A DNA stretch of 64,000 nucleotides, from the NCBI GenBank assembly GCA_963807425.1, contig CAWEBZ010000015.1:38415-102414 (forward strand), read 5' to 3'. Both the position numbers and the translations under genes were made by a program. Source of the DNA: VRUE01 sp963807425 (GTDB lineage Bacteria; Actinomycetota; Thermoleophilia; Solirubrobacterales; 70-9). This document shows positions 23,475 through 32,569 of this stretch, piece after piece (position 1 is the first letter of the stretch; every line of letters starts with the position of its first letter). Below the pieces are notes generated by a model. That model was not told where the DNA came from. It worked only from the letters and a program-made list of their open reading frames with translations, and made no database searches.

Positions 23475-24257
23475 GTGTCACGGGGGCGTTACATCGGGCT
23501 GGGAGTGGTTGCGCTGGTGGTGGTGGGCGCGATCTTCGCCTGGCAGTTCGCTCCGAGCGACAGCGTCACCCGCGCCACCGTCGGTGATGCGGTTCAGAAG
23601 TTCCGGCACCGGGTCGAGCAACGGGTCGCTCAGGGCGCCGGTCTCCTCGATGGGGTCGAGTACGGCGTATACCGCTACGTGATCCACGGTGGTGAGGACG
23701 TCGATGCGACGATCCTGAGCGCTCGCCACAACTACGGCGGCGTCTCGACGGTCGCGGTCACCCCGACGCCTTGCGGGGTCGAAGAACGGTGGCAGGTGCT
23801 GAGAGGACGCTGGACCGAGGTGGAGCTGTGCCGGACGAAGGGGGGATCCCGGATCGAGGGCCTGCGCGACTCCCACGAGTTCTTCGGCGAAGAGAGGGTC
23901 ATCGCCTACGCCTGCCATGGCGACGACATCCCCGCTGCCGCCGAGCAGCGGCCGGGAATGGGGTGGACCTTCGAGTGCATCGCCGACGAAGCCTCGGCGA
24001 GGAACACGAGTCGCGTGATCGCGGTCGAAAAGCTCGAGGTCGGCGGCCAGACCTATGACGCCGTGCACACGAAGGCGACGATCGCGCTCGAGGGGGAAGT
24101 CTCCGGGACCGACCTGCGGGAGGAATGGCGGCGCCGCTCCGACGGGCTGCTCCTGCGCAGGGTCGAGAACATCGAGGCGAATCTCGACATCATCGGTGGC
24201 GCGTCCTATGACGAGCGTTACTCCCTGAGCCTGATCTCGGCCGAGCCAGAGCGCTGA
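23475..24257 (+). CDS. membrane-anchored hypothetical protein (260 aa)
   Basis: GTG start at 23475. One N-terminal membrane helix (IGLGVVALVVVGAIFAWQF) is followed by an extracytoplasmic domain of ~230 residues with four cysteines (CGVEERW, LCRTKGG, YACHGDD, FECIADE) that could form two disulfides. The C-terminal half (EGEVSGTDLREEWRRRSDGLLLRRVENIEANL) is reminiscent of beta-rich carrier or lipoprotein folds. No family recognised. Divergent from the Nudix gene. Confidence 0.7.
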   Translation: MSRGRYIGLGVVALVVVGAIFAWQFAPSDSVTRATVGDAVQKFRHRVEQRVAQGAGLLDGVEYGVYRYVIHGGEDVDATILSARHNYGGVSTVAVTPTPCGVEERWQVLRGRWTEVELCRTKGGSRIEGLRDSHEFFGEERVIAYACHGDDIPAAAEQRPGMGWTFECIADEASARNTSRVIAVEKLEVGGQTYDAVHTKATIALEGEVSGTDLREEWRRRSDGLLLRRVENIEANLDIIGGASYDERYSLSLISAEPER

Positions 24258-24276
24258 GGGCTACGCGGCTAGACGC

Positions 24277-25401
24277 TCAGCCGAGCGCGCGCTTGCGGCT
24301 CCCGCGCAGCCACCAGCGGTGGGCAAGCCAGGCCAGCATGAAGATCAGGGCCAGCGGGGCGAGAACCGCGAGGCCGATGACGGCAATGCCGGCGGCGACG
24401 GCGAGGATCCGGCCGGCGTCGCCCAGGGCGTCGCCCGCTCCCCAGCTTCCACCCGTGTCCGCTGCCGGCGAGGTTCCGGTCTCGATTCGCAACGAGACGC
24501 GGGAGAAGTTGGCGCGCCGCTGCAGGGTGTCGAGGCGAGAGCGGAGGTAGACCGTCTGCCGCCGCTCGCCGCGAAGCTGGGCTTCGACCGCGATCCGCTC
24601 GCCGTCGGTTTCGGCTCCGGCCAGCTGAGCGAGCAGACCCTCGATTCTGGCCCGGGTGTCCTGCAGCCTTTCTCTGGTGCTGACCGTCGGAGCGGTGATG
24701 TCCCGGGTCGCCTCGTGCCGGGAGCGGACCTCGCCGATCGCCGAGAGGTCGGCGAGCGCGTCGCTGAGCTTGCCGCTGGGGATCAGCAGGTCGAAGCTGG
24801 CTCCTGCTCTGCCCGCCTCCCCGTCGCGGATCGAGGAGTTGAGGACGATGCCGTCGGCGGCGTGGACGGCGTCGAAGACGTCGGCGGCCGCGGCACGGAC
24901 CTCGGCCGGGTCGGTGCCGAGGACGATCTGGGCAGAGCGCTCGATGTCCCTGCTGTCCGTTCGCGAGGCGTACGGGCCGGAGCCCGCCTGAGTCGAGAGC
25001 ATGGGCGCTGCGTACTGGGTGCTGGAAGCACCCTGGGCACTCGAGGTGTCTCCTGCCGGCGCGGCGCTTGCCGCTCGCTCTGGCTGACGAGGGGCCTCCG
25101 AGAAGTGCTGCTCGCCCCTGTCCAGGCGGATGCCGTCCTGGCCGTTCTCCGAGGTCGTCACCAGCGCCGTTGCAATCGCGATTCCGGCCACCGCAAGGGC
25201 GCCGGCCGGTGCCAGTATTCGTCGCGGCGGGGTGGCGCGGAGCCGCCCGGTAATGCGACCGATTGTGCCTCCGGCCCGTCCTTCGCGGGGGAAGCCGGCG
25301 GCGGCGCGGGCGTCGAGCGCGGCGGCAAATGCCGGCTCGGGCGAGGGCCGCAGCGCCCGCAGCTCGGCGGCGAGGTCGAGATCGTTCCTACGCGGCTCCA
25401 T
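24277..25401 (-). CDS. DUF4349 membrane protein, probable anti-sigma partner
   Basis: 374 residues. A cytoplasmic N-terminus with a short helical segment (DLAAELRALRPSPEPAFAAAL) precedes a first membrane helix (ILAPAGALAVAGIAIATALVT). The extracytoplasmic DUF4349 region has RSAQIVLGTDPAEVRAAA, SFDLLIPSGKLSDALADL, a coiled coil (RERLQDTRARIEGLLAQLAG) and LRIETG. A C-terminal membrane helix and basic tail follow. The start overlaps the upstream ECF sigma gene by 14 bp, the usual arrangement for a sigma factor and its membrane regulator. Confidence 0.78.
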   Translation of the reverse strand: MEPRRNDLDLAAELRALRPSPEPAFAAALDARAAAGFPREGRAGGTIGRITGRLRATPPRRILAPAGALAVAGIAIATALVTTSENGQDGIRLDRGEQHFSEAPRQPERAASAAPAGDTSSAQGASSTQYAAPMLSTQAGSGPYASRTDSRDIERSAQIVLGTDPAEVRAAAADVFDAVHAADGIVLNSSIRDGEAGRAGASFDLLIPSGKLSDALADLSAIGEVRSRHEATRDITAPTVSTRERLQDTRARIEGLLAQLAGAETDGERIAVEAQLRGERRQTVYLRSRLDTLQRRANFSRVSLRIETGTSPAADTGGSWGAGDALGDAGRILAVAAGIAVIGLAVLAPLALIFMLAWLAHRWWLRGSRKRALG

Positions 25402-25924
25402 CGCATGCCTCCCTCAGCTTGTCGACGACTCGGTGCAGCTTCGTGCCGGCGTTTGACTCGGAGATGCCGAGCACGCGGGCGATCTCCGCGTTGGAGAGGC
25501 CGGCGAAGAACTTCAGCGCGATCAGCTCCCGTTCCCGCGCCTCGAGCTCGGCCAGCGCTGCGGCGAGGAGCAGGCGAAGCTCGCTTCGCTCGGCGGGGTG
25601 GACTTCGGCCAGGCTCTCCACGTCGACAGGCTCGACCGCCAGCTCCGCCCGCCTGCCGCGCCGGCGCAGCTCGTCCAGCGCCGCGTTGCGGGCGATCCCG
25701 AAGAGCCAAGCTCGGCCGCTGCCCCGTCGTGGGTCGAAGCGAGAGCGCTTGCGGAAGGCGCGCTCGAAGGCGGTCGCGGTGACATCCTCGGCCGCGGCCC
25801 GGTCGCCGAGCAGCCCGGCGGCGTAGGCGTAGACGTCGTCGCGGCTGGAGCGGTAGAGCTGCTCGAAGGCGAGCTCGGTGTCCGACGGGGCATCGGTGGC
25901 GGGTGCGGCGAGAGCCTGACTCAC
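25388..25924 (-). CDS. ECF-type RNA polymerase sigma factor
   Basis: 178 residues if started at GTG 25924; the frame is open to 26014 with ATG and GTG alternatives. Region 2 is AFEQLYRSSRDDVYAYAAGL with RGSGRAWLFGIARNAALDELRRR; region 4 is LEARERELIALKFFAGLSNAEIARVLGISESN, seen as an HTH block around residues 130-160. Translationally coupled to a DUF4349 membrane protein that probably restrains it. The target regulon is not visible. Confidence 0.88.
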   Translation of the reverse strand: MSQALAAPATDAPSDTELAFEQLYRSSRDDVYAYAAGLLGDRAAAEDVTATAFERAFRKRSRFDPRRGSGRAWLFGIARNAALDELRRRGRRAELAVEPVDVESLAEVHPAERSELRLLLAAALAELEARERELIALKFFAGLSNAEIARVLGISESNAGTKLHRVVDKLREACDGAA

Positions 25925-26062
25925 GCCCTTACTACGAGCGTCCCCCCGTTTCGTCACACCAGAAGAATGTGGCCGGCGCATCTCCGCGTCCTCGGTCGGT
26001 CGCATGCAGAGCACGCCACGCTCCCTGCGTCCTCGATCTGCTTGGCCACATTCCTCTGGACG

Positions 26063-27379
26063 TCAGGCAGCCTGAGCCACTGGGCTTGGCGTCGAGTAGG
26101 CCGAGACCCACGCCGCTTGAATCGACTCGGTGGCGATCTCGACCAGGCTGCGCAGCTCCGTCTCGGAGATCGAGAGGGGGGGCACGAGGATGATCGTGTC
26201 GCCGAGCGGGCGGATGATCGCGCCGCGCTGGCGGGCCTCGAGCGTCACCCGGTGTCCGAGCCGCAGTGCTGGGTCGTGGGGACCGAGGTCGATGCCGACC
26301 ATGAATCCCCGGGCGCGCACCTCGCTCACCTCGGGCATCTCCTCGACCTCTCCGAGCAGCTCCCTCAGCAGCTCGATCTTCGGCTGTAGCCGCTCGATCG
26401 TCCGCTCGGACTCGAAGGCGTCGAGGCTGGCGAGGGCGGCGGCGCAGGCGAGGGGGTTGCCGGTGTAGGTGTGGCCGTGGAAGAAGGTGCGAAACTCCTC
26501 CGGCTCGCCGAGGAAGCCCTCGTAGATGCGCTCCGTGGCAAGCGTCGCGGCGAGCGGCATGTAGCCACCGGTCAACCCCTTGGCCAGGCAGAGCAGGTCG
26601 GGTGCCACTTGCTCCTGCTCGCAGGCGAACATCGTCCCGGTGCGGCCGAAGCCGGTTGCAACCTCGTCGCAGATCAGCAGGACGCCGAAGCGGTCGCAGA
26701 GCTCCCTGACCGCGCGCAGGTAGCCGGGCGGGTGGGTGAGCATTCCCGCCGCGCCCTGGACAAGCGGCTCGACGATTACCGCGGCGATCTCCTCTTCGTG
26801 GCTGGCGAGCAGCCGCTCGAGGTCGGCGGCGTCGCCGGGCTCGGCCGCGTGGGTGGTGAAGAGCAGGGGCCGGTAGGTGGAGTGGAAGAGATCGATCCCG
26901 CCGACCGAGACCGAGCCGATCGTGTCGCCGTGGTAGGCCTCGCGCAGGTGGATGAAGGCGGTGCGGCGAGTGTGCTGCCCGCCGCGCTGCTGCTGGTACT
27001 GGAAGGCCATCTTCAGCGCGATCTCGGTCGCGGTCGAGCCCGACTCGGAGTAGAAGACCCGAGAGAGTCCCGCCGGGGCGATGTCGACTAGGCGCTTGGC
27101 GAGCTCGGCGCCCCCGGGGTGCGAGAGGCCGAGCATGGTCGAGTGGGCGACCTTGCCGAGCTGCTCCCGCACGGCCGCGTCGATGCCCGCGTGCCGGTGG
27201 CCGTGGACTGTGCACCAGAGCGAGGAGGTCCCGTCGAGGTAGCGCCTGCCATCGCTCGCGATCAGGTAGGAGCCTTCGCCGCGCTCCACCATCAGCGGCT
27301 CTTCCTCGCACCAGCTCTGCTGCTGGGTGAAGGGATGCCAGAGGTGGTCTCGATCGAGCTGGGTGGAATCGGCCGGCAT
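26063..27379 (-). CDS. bioA: adenosylmethionine-8-amino-7-oxononanoate aminotransferase
   Basis: 438 residues, usual size. PLP enzyme that makes 7,8-diaminopelargonate in biotin synthesis. Fold-type I class III motifs: DGTSSLWCTVHGHRH, the YSESGSTATEIALKMA phosphate-binding loop, LICDEVATGFGRTG, and the Schiff-base Lys in CLAKGLTGGYMPLA. It is separated by about 7 kb from the bioBFD genes and appears to be transcribed alone. Confidence 0.95.
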   Translation of the reverse strand: MPADSTQLDRDHLWHPFTQQQSWCEEEPLMVERGEGSYLIASDGRRYLDGTSSLWCTVHGHRHAGIDAAVREQLGKVAHSTMLGLSHPGGAELAKRLVDIAPAGLSRVFYSESGSTATEIALKMAFQYQQQRGGQHTRRTAFIHLREAYHGDTIGSVSVGGIDLFHSTYRPLLFTTHAAEPGDAADLERLLASHEEEIAAVIVEPLVQGAAGMLTHPPGYLRAVRELCDRFGVLLICDEVATGFGRTGTMFACEQEQVAPDLLCLAKGLTGGYMPLAATLATERIYEGFLGEPEEFRTFFHGHTYTGNPLACAAALASLDAFESERTIERLQPKIELLRELLGEVEEMPEVSEVRARGFMVGIDLGPHDPALRLGHRVTLEARQRGAIIRPLGDTIILVPPLSISETELRSLVEIATESIQAAWVSAYSTPSPVAQAA

Positions 27380-27474
27380 CGGGTAGTGCCGACCCTAGTC
27401 AGGAGTGCGGCGGGAACCCGAAATGTGCGGCTTCGCACACAAACCCCTACATCAATAGATGCAATCCTTCCTCG

Positions 27475-28572
27475 ATGGCTGAGCGTGGAGCACCCCCGAA
27501 GGTCCCGGAGCTGCGGCGAAGGACGCTGCACGCCGTCCGCTCGCTGTTCGCCCCGTTGCTCCCGGACGACTATCTGGAATTGATCAACCCGCTCTGGTCC
27601 ACGCGCGAGCTGCGCGGACGGATCGAGCGCATCGACCAGGAGACGCCAGATGCCGTCACGGTGCTGATCCGCCCCGGATTCGAGTGGGAGGGGCACCAGC
27701 CAGGGCAATACCTGAGGATTGGCGTCGTCGTTGACGGGGTGCATCACTGGCGTGCCTACTCCCTTACCTCCGAGCCCGAGCGTCCCGACGGCTGCATCAG
27801 CATCACCCCAAAGCTCGTCGATTCCGGCAAGGTCTCGCCCTATCTGGTCCGTAGCGCCAGGCCGGGGGACATCGTGCGGCTTGGCGGAGTCGAAGGCACC
27901 TTCGTGTTCCCGGATCCGTCGCCAGGGAAGCTGCTCTTCGTCAGCGCCGGCAGCGGGATCACGCCAATCATGAGCATGGTCCGCAGCCTGCATCGGAAAA
28001 AGGCGCTTGCCGACGCGGTCCACGTCCATTCGTCTCGAGATCTCGAGGGGGTGATCTTCGCGGACCTCCTGCGCGAGATCGACAGCTCCAACGAGGGCTA
28101 CCGCCTGCATCTGCAGATCACAGGCGAGCGGGGCAGGGTCGGGGCTGACGATCTCGATCGGCTCTGCCCCGACTGGCGCGATCGTCACGCCTTCCTATCT
28201 GGCCCTGCCGAGATGCTCGATGCGATGAGCAAGCGCTGGGAGCGGGACGGCAATCGCGAGCTGCTCCACATGGAGCGCTTCCAGCCGCTGATCGGCGGTG
28301 AGTCGGGCGAGGGCGAGGGGGGCGCCGTGCGCTTTGCCAAAAGCGGAGTGGAGGCCCATTGCGACGGCGGCACGCCGATCCTCGTCGGCGGAGAGGAGGC
28401 AGGCGCGACCCTCCCCTTCGGCTGCCGGATGGGCATCTGCCACACGTGCGTGGGCAGGCTCTGCAAGGGGGAGGTGCGCGACCTGCGCACCGGCAAAGTC
28501 CACGGCAGCGCGGGAGAGATGATCCGCACCTGCGTGAACGCCCCCGAAGGACCGATCGAGATCGCGCTTTGA
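27475..28572 (+). CDS. ferredoxin reductase with FAD/NAD(P) and 2Fe-2S domains (desaturase electron donor)
   Basis: 365 residues. The FNR-type FAD domain has GQYLRIGVVVDGVHHWRAYSLTS, the NAD(P) domain has LLFVSAGSGITPIMSMVRSL, and the C-terminal plant-type 2Fe-2S ferredoxin domain has CRMGICHTCVGRLCKG with a further Cys in RTCVNAPEG. This arrangement matches the mycobacterial reductase (Rv3230c type) that feeds electrons to the DesA3 desaturase. The desaturase gene follows after 19 bp, which supports that role. Confidence 0.92.
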   Translation: MAERGAPPKVPELRRRTLHAVRSLFAPLLPDDYLELINPLWSTRELRGRIERIDQETPDAVTVLIRPGFEWEGHQPGQYLRIGVVVDGVHHWRAYSLTSEPERPDGCISITPKLVDSGKVSPYLVRSARPGDIVRLGGVEGTFVFPDPSPGKLLFVSAGSGITPIMSMVRSLHRKKALADAVHVHSSRDLEGVIFADLLREIDSSNEGYRLHLQITGERGRVGADDLDRLCPDWRDRHAFLSGPAEMLDAMSKRWERDGNRELLHMERFQPLIGGESGEGEGGAVRFAKSGVEAHCDGGTPILVGGEEAGATLPFGCRMGICHTCVGRLCKGEVRDLRTGKVHGSAGEMIRTCVNAPEGPIEIAL

Positions 28573-28591
28573 AACCGACGAAAGGGAGACG

Positions 28592-29827
28592 ATGAACCCG
28601 ATGACCGCTGAGGTCGAGAGCCCGCTTGCGCGCCTTTCAGTGGAGCAGCTCGAGCAGCTCGCTGGTGAGCTCGACGAGATCCGTGACCGAGTCTTTGCCG
28701 ACCTCGGCGAACGCGATCGCCGCTACATCGAGAGCATGATCGCGATGCAGCGCCGCCTGGCCGTCATCGGCCGCGTGCTGCTGCTCGGCGCTCGCTACCG
28801 GCCCGCCCAGATAGGCGGGACCGCCGCGTTGTCGATGGCGAAGATCCTCGAGAACATGGAGATCGGGCACAACGTCCTGCACGGGCAGTGGGACTGGATG
28901 AACGATCCCCAGATCAACTCCTCGACCTGGGATTGGGACACGGCCTCGACCGCGGAGGCCTGGAAGCACTCGCACAACTACGTCCACCACACCTTCACCA
29001 ACATCCTCGGCAAGGACAAGGACCTGGGCTACGAGATCATGCGGATCGACCCGCGGCAGAAGTGGCACCCGGTCTACCTCGCACAGCCGCTCTACAACCT
29101 GCTGCTGATGGCGTTCTTCGAGTGGGGGGTCGCCCTCCACGATCTCGACTTCGAGGCGATCCGCAAGGGCAAGAAGTCAAAGGCCCAGGTCAAGCGCGAG
29201 CTGGCCGGCATCCGCGAGAAGGCGAAGAGCCAGGTCGTCAAGGACTACATCGCGTGGCCGCTGCTCAGCGGCTTGGCGATGGCGGCCCTCGATGCGGCCC
29301 TCGAGGCCCGCAGCGGCGGCCGGCGCCGCGGCGGATTGGCTGGGGTCCTGAAACGCGCCCTCGGCGGCGGTCGGAGCACCTACCGCGCCGCGGCATCCGC
29401 GAACGCGACGGCCAACATCGTCCGCAACGTTTGGTCCTACGCGATCATCTTCTGCGGCCACTTCCCGGATCAGACGCACACGTTCAAGCCCGAGGAAGTC
29501 GAGGACGAGAGTCGCGGCGGTTGGTACGTGCGCCAGCTGACCGGCGCGGCGAACATCGAGGGGAGCCCGTTGTTCCATGTCGCCAGCGGCAACCTCGGCT
29601 ACCAGGTCGAGCATCACCTCTTTCCGGACTTGCCGAGCACCCGCTACGCCGAGATCGCCCCGCAGGTGAAGCAGGTCTGCGAGCGCTATGGCCTGCCCTA
29701 CAACAGCGGTCCCTTCGGGCAACAGCTCGGGATGGTGCAGCGGACGATCCTGCGACTTGCCCTGCCTGGCGGCACGCCACGCCCCAAGCCAGGGCCGTAC
29801 CGCGGGGAGGATCACCCCGCTCTGTGA
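28592..29827 (+). CDS. membrane fatty acid desaturase (DesA3-like)
   Basis: 411 residues with the three histidine boxes of membrane diiron desaturases: GHNVLHGQWDW, KHSHNYVHHTFTN and YQVEHHLFPDLPS. It probably introduces a double bond into acyl chains, tuning membrane fluidity. A Gly/Arg-rich cytoplasmic loop (SGGRRRGGLAGVLKRALGGG) interrupts the hydrophobic regions. It pairs with the upstream ferredoxin reductase, and a MarR regulator follows with an operator-like site in the gap. Confidence 0.9.
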   Translation: MNPMTAEVESPLARLSVEQLEQLAGELDEIRDRVFADLGERDRRYIESMIAMQRRLAVIGRVLLLGARYRPAQIGGTAALSMAKILENMEIGHNVLHGQWDWMNDPQINSSTWDWDTASTAEAWKHSHNYVHHTFTNILGKDKDLGYEIMRIDPRQKWHPVYLAQPLYNLLLMAFFEWGVALHDLDFEAIRKGKKSKAQVKRELAGIREKAKSQVVKDYIAWPLLSGLAMAALDAALEARSGGRRRGGLAGVLKRALGGGRSTYRAAASANATANIVRNVWSYAIIFCGHFPDQTHTFKPEEVEDESRGGWYVRQLTGAANIEGSPLFHVASGNLGYQVEHHLFPDLPSTRYAEIAPQVKQVCERYGLPYNSGPFGQQLGMVQRTILRLALPGGTPRPKPGPYRGEDHPAL

Positions 29828-29841
29828 TATAGCTCACAAGA

Positions 29842-29884
29842 GCAACTATTGCGTTCGCGAAATAGTTGCGCTTATGCAAGTATT
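29842..29884. promoter_or_regulatory. operator-like inverted repeat upstream of the marR gene
   Basis: GCAACTATT (29842-29850) and AATAGTTGC (29861-29869) are perfect inverted copies with a 10-base spacer. A third near-copy, GCAAGTATT, lies at 29876-29884 in direct orientation. The site is just upstream of the MarR start (29891) and probably autoregulatory. Confidence 0.6.
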
Positions 29885-29890
29885 GTCGGC

Positions 29891-30430
29891 ATGCAAGCGA
29901 GCGACATCGCAGCGATTGCCGGGCAGGTAGGCGCTCCACAGGCCAGCGAGGCCGAGCAGAAGACCGCGGCGCGGCTCACCGCTCTGCTGCGTCACCTCTT
30001 TCTCTACGACCGCGGCAACATGCTGCGGTTGATCGAGGAGAGTGGCCTCTCGATAACCCAGTCCAAGGCTCTGCTGGAGCTGGGTGGGCTCGGCGAGGCG
30101 ACGGAGGCGCGTCAGGTCGGCGACCTGGCGGAGGCGCTCGGCGTCTCTGTTCCCTCGATGAGCAGGGCGGTCGACGGCCTGGTCAAGAAGCGACTCGCCA
30201 CCAGGGTCGAGGATCCGGATGACCGCCGGGTGCGGCGCATCGCAATTGCCGCCAAGGGCAAGAAGCTCGTCGACACCCTCGTCGTCGTGCGGCAGGCAGG
30301 GATGGAGACCTTTGCCGCCAGCCTCACGGCTGCCCAGCGGCGCAAGCTGGACGCGGCAGTCGACTCACTGATGGACAGGGAGGACATCGCCGAGGCATAC
30401 GAGCACCTGAAGGAGGTGGGACCGGCTTGA
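29891..30430 (+). CDS. MarR family transcriptional regulator
   Basis: 179 residues from ATG 29891. The winged helix-turn-helix is seen in VGDLAEALGVSVPSMSRAVDGLVKK, whose recognition helix lies around residue 95, followed by the wing VEDPDDRRVRRIAIAAKGKK. The stop overlaps the start of the MFS transporter (4 bp). The regulator and exporter are therefore a unit, and the operator upstream suggests ligand-relieved autorepression, possibly by a lipid or drug. Confidence 0.9.
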   Translation: MQASDIAAIAGQVGAPQASEAEQKTAARLTALLRHLFLYDRGNMLRLIEESGLSITQSKALLELGGLGEATEARQVGDLAEALGVSVPSMSRAVDGLVKKRLATRVEDPDDRRVRRIAIAAKGKKLVDTLVVVRQAGMETFAASLTAAQRRKLDAAVDSLMDREDIAEAYEHLKEVGPA

Positions 30431-31908
30431 CCCGTTACCGACATCTGATCACCGAGGACAACCGCAAGTGGTGGACGCTCGGGGCGATGTGCTTCGCGCT
30501 GTTCATGATCATGCTCGACAACACCGTCGTCAACGTCGCCCTGCCCTCGATCCAGCGTGACCTCCACGCCTCGATATCCGGCCTCGAGTGGACGATCAAC
30601 GGCTACACGCTCTCCTTCGCGGTGCTGCTGGCGACCGGTGGGCGGCTCGGCGACATCTTCGGCCGCCGCCGCATGTTCCTCTTCGGCGTAGTCATCTTCG
30701 CCCTCTCCTCGGCGACGGCCGGTTTCGCCGCCAACTCCACCGACCTCGTCATCAGCCGCGTCGTCCAGGGCGTCGGTGCGGCGCTGATGATGCCGGCGAC
30801 GCTCTCGATCATCACCGATGCCTTCCCTGCCGCAGAGCGCGGCAAGGCGATGGGGATGTGGGCAGGGGTCTCCGCCCTGGCCCTGGCGGTTGGCCCCGTC
30901 GTGGGCGGCTTTCTCACCGAGCACGTCAGCTGGCGGGCGATCTTCTACCTCAACATCCCGGTCGCGATTGGCGCCGTCACCGCCGCGCTCTTCGCCGTGC
31001 GCGAGTCGCGTGACACCTCGGTCGGCCGCGAGGTCGACTACGCCGGCGTGGTCGTGCTCACCGGCTCGCTGACCGCGCTGATCCTCGCTCTAGTCGAGGG
31101 CAACGAATGGGGCTGGGGATCACCCGAGATCGTCGCGCTGCTGGTCGGCGCAGGCGTTGGCCTGGCGGCATTCGTCGCGGTCGAGCTGCGGGTCAAGGTG
31201 CCGATGGTCGAATTCCACTTCTTCTCCGATCGCAACTTCCTCGGCGCCGTGGTCGTCGCCCTGATCGTCTCCTTCTCGATGCTCGGCGTCTTCTTCTTCC
31301 TCGCCCTCTATATGCAGAACATCCTCCATTACTCGCCGCTGGAGGCGGGGGTCAGGTTCTTGCCTTCGACCCTGATGATCGTCGGCGTGGCGCCGGTTGC
31401 CGGTCGGCTGGCGGACCGCATCGGGCCGCGCTGGCTGATCGCCGCCGGCCTCGCGATCGTCGCCGCCTCGCTCTACAGCTTCAGCGGGATCGCGGTCGAT
31501 TCAAGCTACCTCGACCTGCTGCCCGGGTTCATGCTGCTCGGCATCGGGATCGCGCTGACGATGTCGCCGATGACCAGCGCCGCGATGAACGCGGTCCCGG
31601 TTGCGAAGGCGGGGATCGCCTCCGGCGTGCTCTCGATGTTCCGCATGGTCGGCGGCAGCCTCGGCGTCGCCGTCACCGGCGCAATCTTCCAGGGCTCGGT
31701 GGGCGCCAGCTTCGCCAGCGCCAGCCCGCAGGAATTCGTCGACGCGCTCGGCTATGCGATGAGCGTCTGCGCCGGGGTGGCGGCGCTCGGCGCGGTGATC
31801 GGGGCGGTGGCGATCCGCGCCAAGCGCGACACGCTCAGCGTCGAGGCGGTTGAGGCTGCGGTCAACCCCGGTGGCTCAGAGCTTGCCGCCCGCGAGGCGG
31901 CCACCTGA
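30427..31908 (+). CDS. MFS transporter, DHA2 (EmrB/QacA) family
   Basis: 493 residues with about 14 hydrophobic segments. MFS motif A is seen in GGRLGDIFGRRRMFLFG, the DHA-type early motif in MIMLDNTVVNVALPSIQRDL, and motif C-like ALAVGPVVGGFLTEHVSW. Proton-coupled drug or lipid exporters of the cytoplasmic membrane. Translationally coupled to the MarR gene. Confidence 0.93.
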   Translation: MTRYRHLITEDNRKWWTLGAMCFALFMIMLDNTVVNVALPSIQRDLHASISGLEWTINGYTLSFAVLLATGGRLGDIFGRRRMFLFGVVIFALSSATAGFAANSTDLVISRVVQGVGAALMMPATLSIITDAFPAAERGKAMGMWAGVSALALAVGPVVGGFLTEHVSWRAIFYLNIPVAIGAVTAALFAVRESRDTSVGREVDYAGVVVLTGSLTALILALVEGNEWGWGSPEIVALLVGAGVGLAAFVAVELRVKVPMVEFHFFSDRNFLGAVVVALIVSFSMLGVFFFLALYMQNILHYSPLEAGVRFLPSTLMIVGVAPVAGRLADRIGPRWLIAAGLAIVAASLYSFSGIAVDSSYLDLLPGFMLLGIGIALTMSPMTSAAMNAVPVAKAGIASGVLSMFRMVGGSLGVAVTGAIFQGSVGASFASASPQEFVDALGYAMSVCAGVAALGAVIGAVAIRAKRDTLSVEAVEAAVNPGGSELAAREAAT

Positions 31909-31912
31909 GGGC

Positions 31913-32569
31913 ATGCTCGTCCTGCTGCCTCCCTCGGAGGGCAAGACCGCCCCTGTCGAAGGCGATCCGGTCGACCTCGACTCGCTCGTCTTCGCCGCTG
32001 CGCTAGGAGAGCGGCGCGCAAAGCTGCTCGACACGGTCGATCCGGGCTTGCGCAGCGCCCCCGCCGCCCCGGCGGCCGAGGTCTACAGCGGCGTCCTCTA
32101 CGGCCATCTGGGGCTGCCGCAGCTGCCCGCGGCGGCGCGGCGGCGGGTTCTGATCGCCAGTGCGCTCTGGGGCTTCGTCCGTCCCGATGACCGGATCCCC
32201 GCCTACAGCTTCTCGGCCAAGACGCGGCTGAAGGAGATCGGACCCCCGGCCGCATGGTGGCGTGAGGCGCTCGCTGCAGCCGTTCCGGACGAGGCAGGCA
32301 CGCTGATCGTCGACATGCGCTCCGCCGCCTACACGGCGGCCTGGAAGCCCCAGCGGGCGACGCTGCTGGCGGTGCGCGGCTTCAGCGAGCGTGACGGCGA
32401 GCGCAAGGCCGTGACCCACATGGTGAAGGCGATTAGGGGCGAAGTGGCCCGTGCCTTGCTGCTGGCGAAGAGCGTCCCGGACGATGCCGGTGCGGCGGCG
32501 GCGATCGCGGCCAAGGCCGGCTTCGAGGTGGAGTCGAACGGCGCCAGCCTCGACGTGATCGTCAGCTGA
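31913..32569 (+). CDS. yaaA: YaaA-family peroxide-stress protein (DUF328)
   Basis: 218 residues from ATG 31913, four bases after the transporter stop. Typical family blocks: MLVLLPPSEGKTAP, VYSGVLYGHLGL, LWGFVRPDDRIPAYS and VIVDMRS-like IVDMRSAAYTAAW. In E. coli YaaA limits free iron and DNA damage during peroxide stress. Its 3' end overlaps that of convergent bioD by 8 bp. Confidence 0.88.
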   Translation: MLVLLPPSEGKTAPVEGDPVDLDSLVFAAALGERRAKLLDTVDPGLRSAPAAPAAEVYSGVLYGHLGLPQLPAAARRRVLIASALWGFVRPDDRIPAYSFSAKTRLKEIGPPAAWWREALAAAVPDEAGTLIVDMRSAAYTAAWKPQRATLLAVRGFSERDGERKAVTHMVKAIRGEVARALLLAKSVPDDAGAAAAIAAKAGFEVESNGASLDVIVS

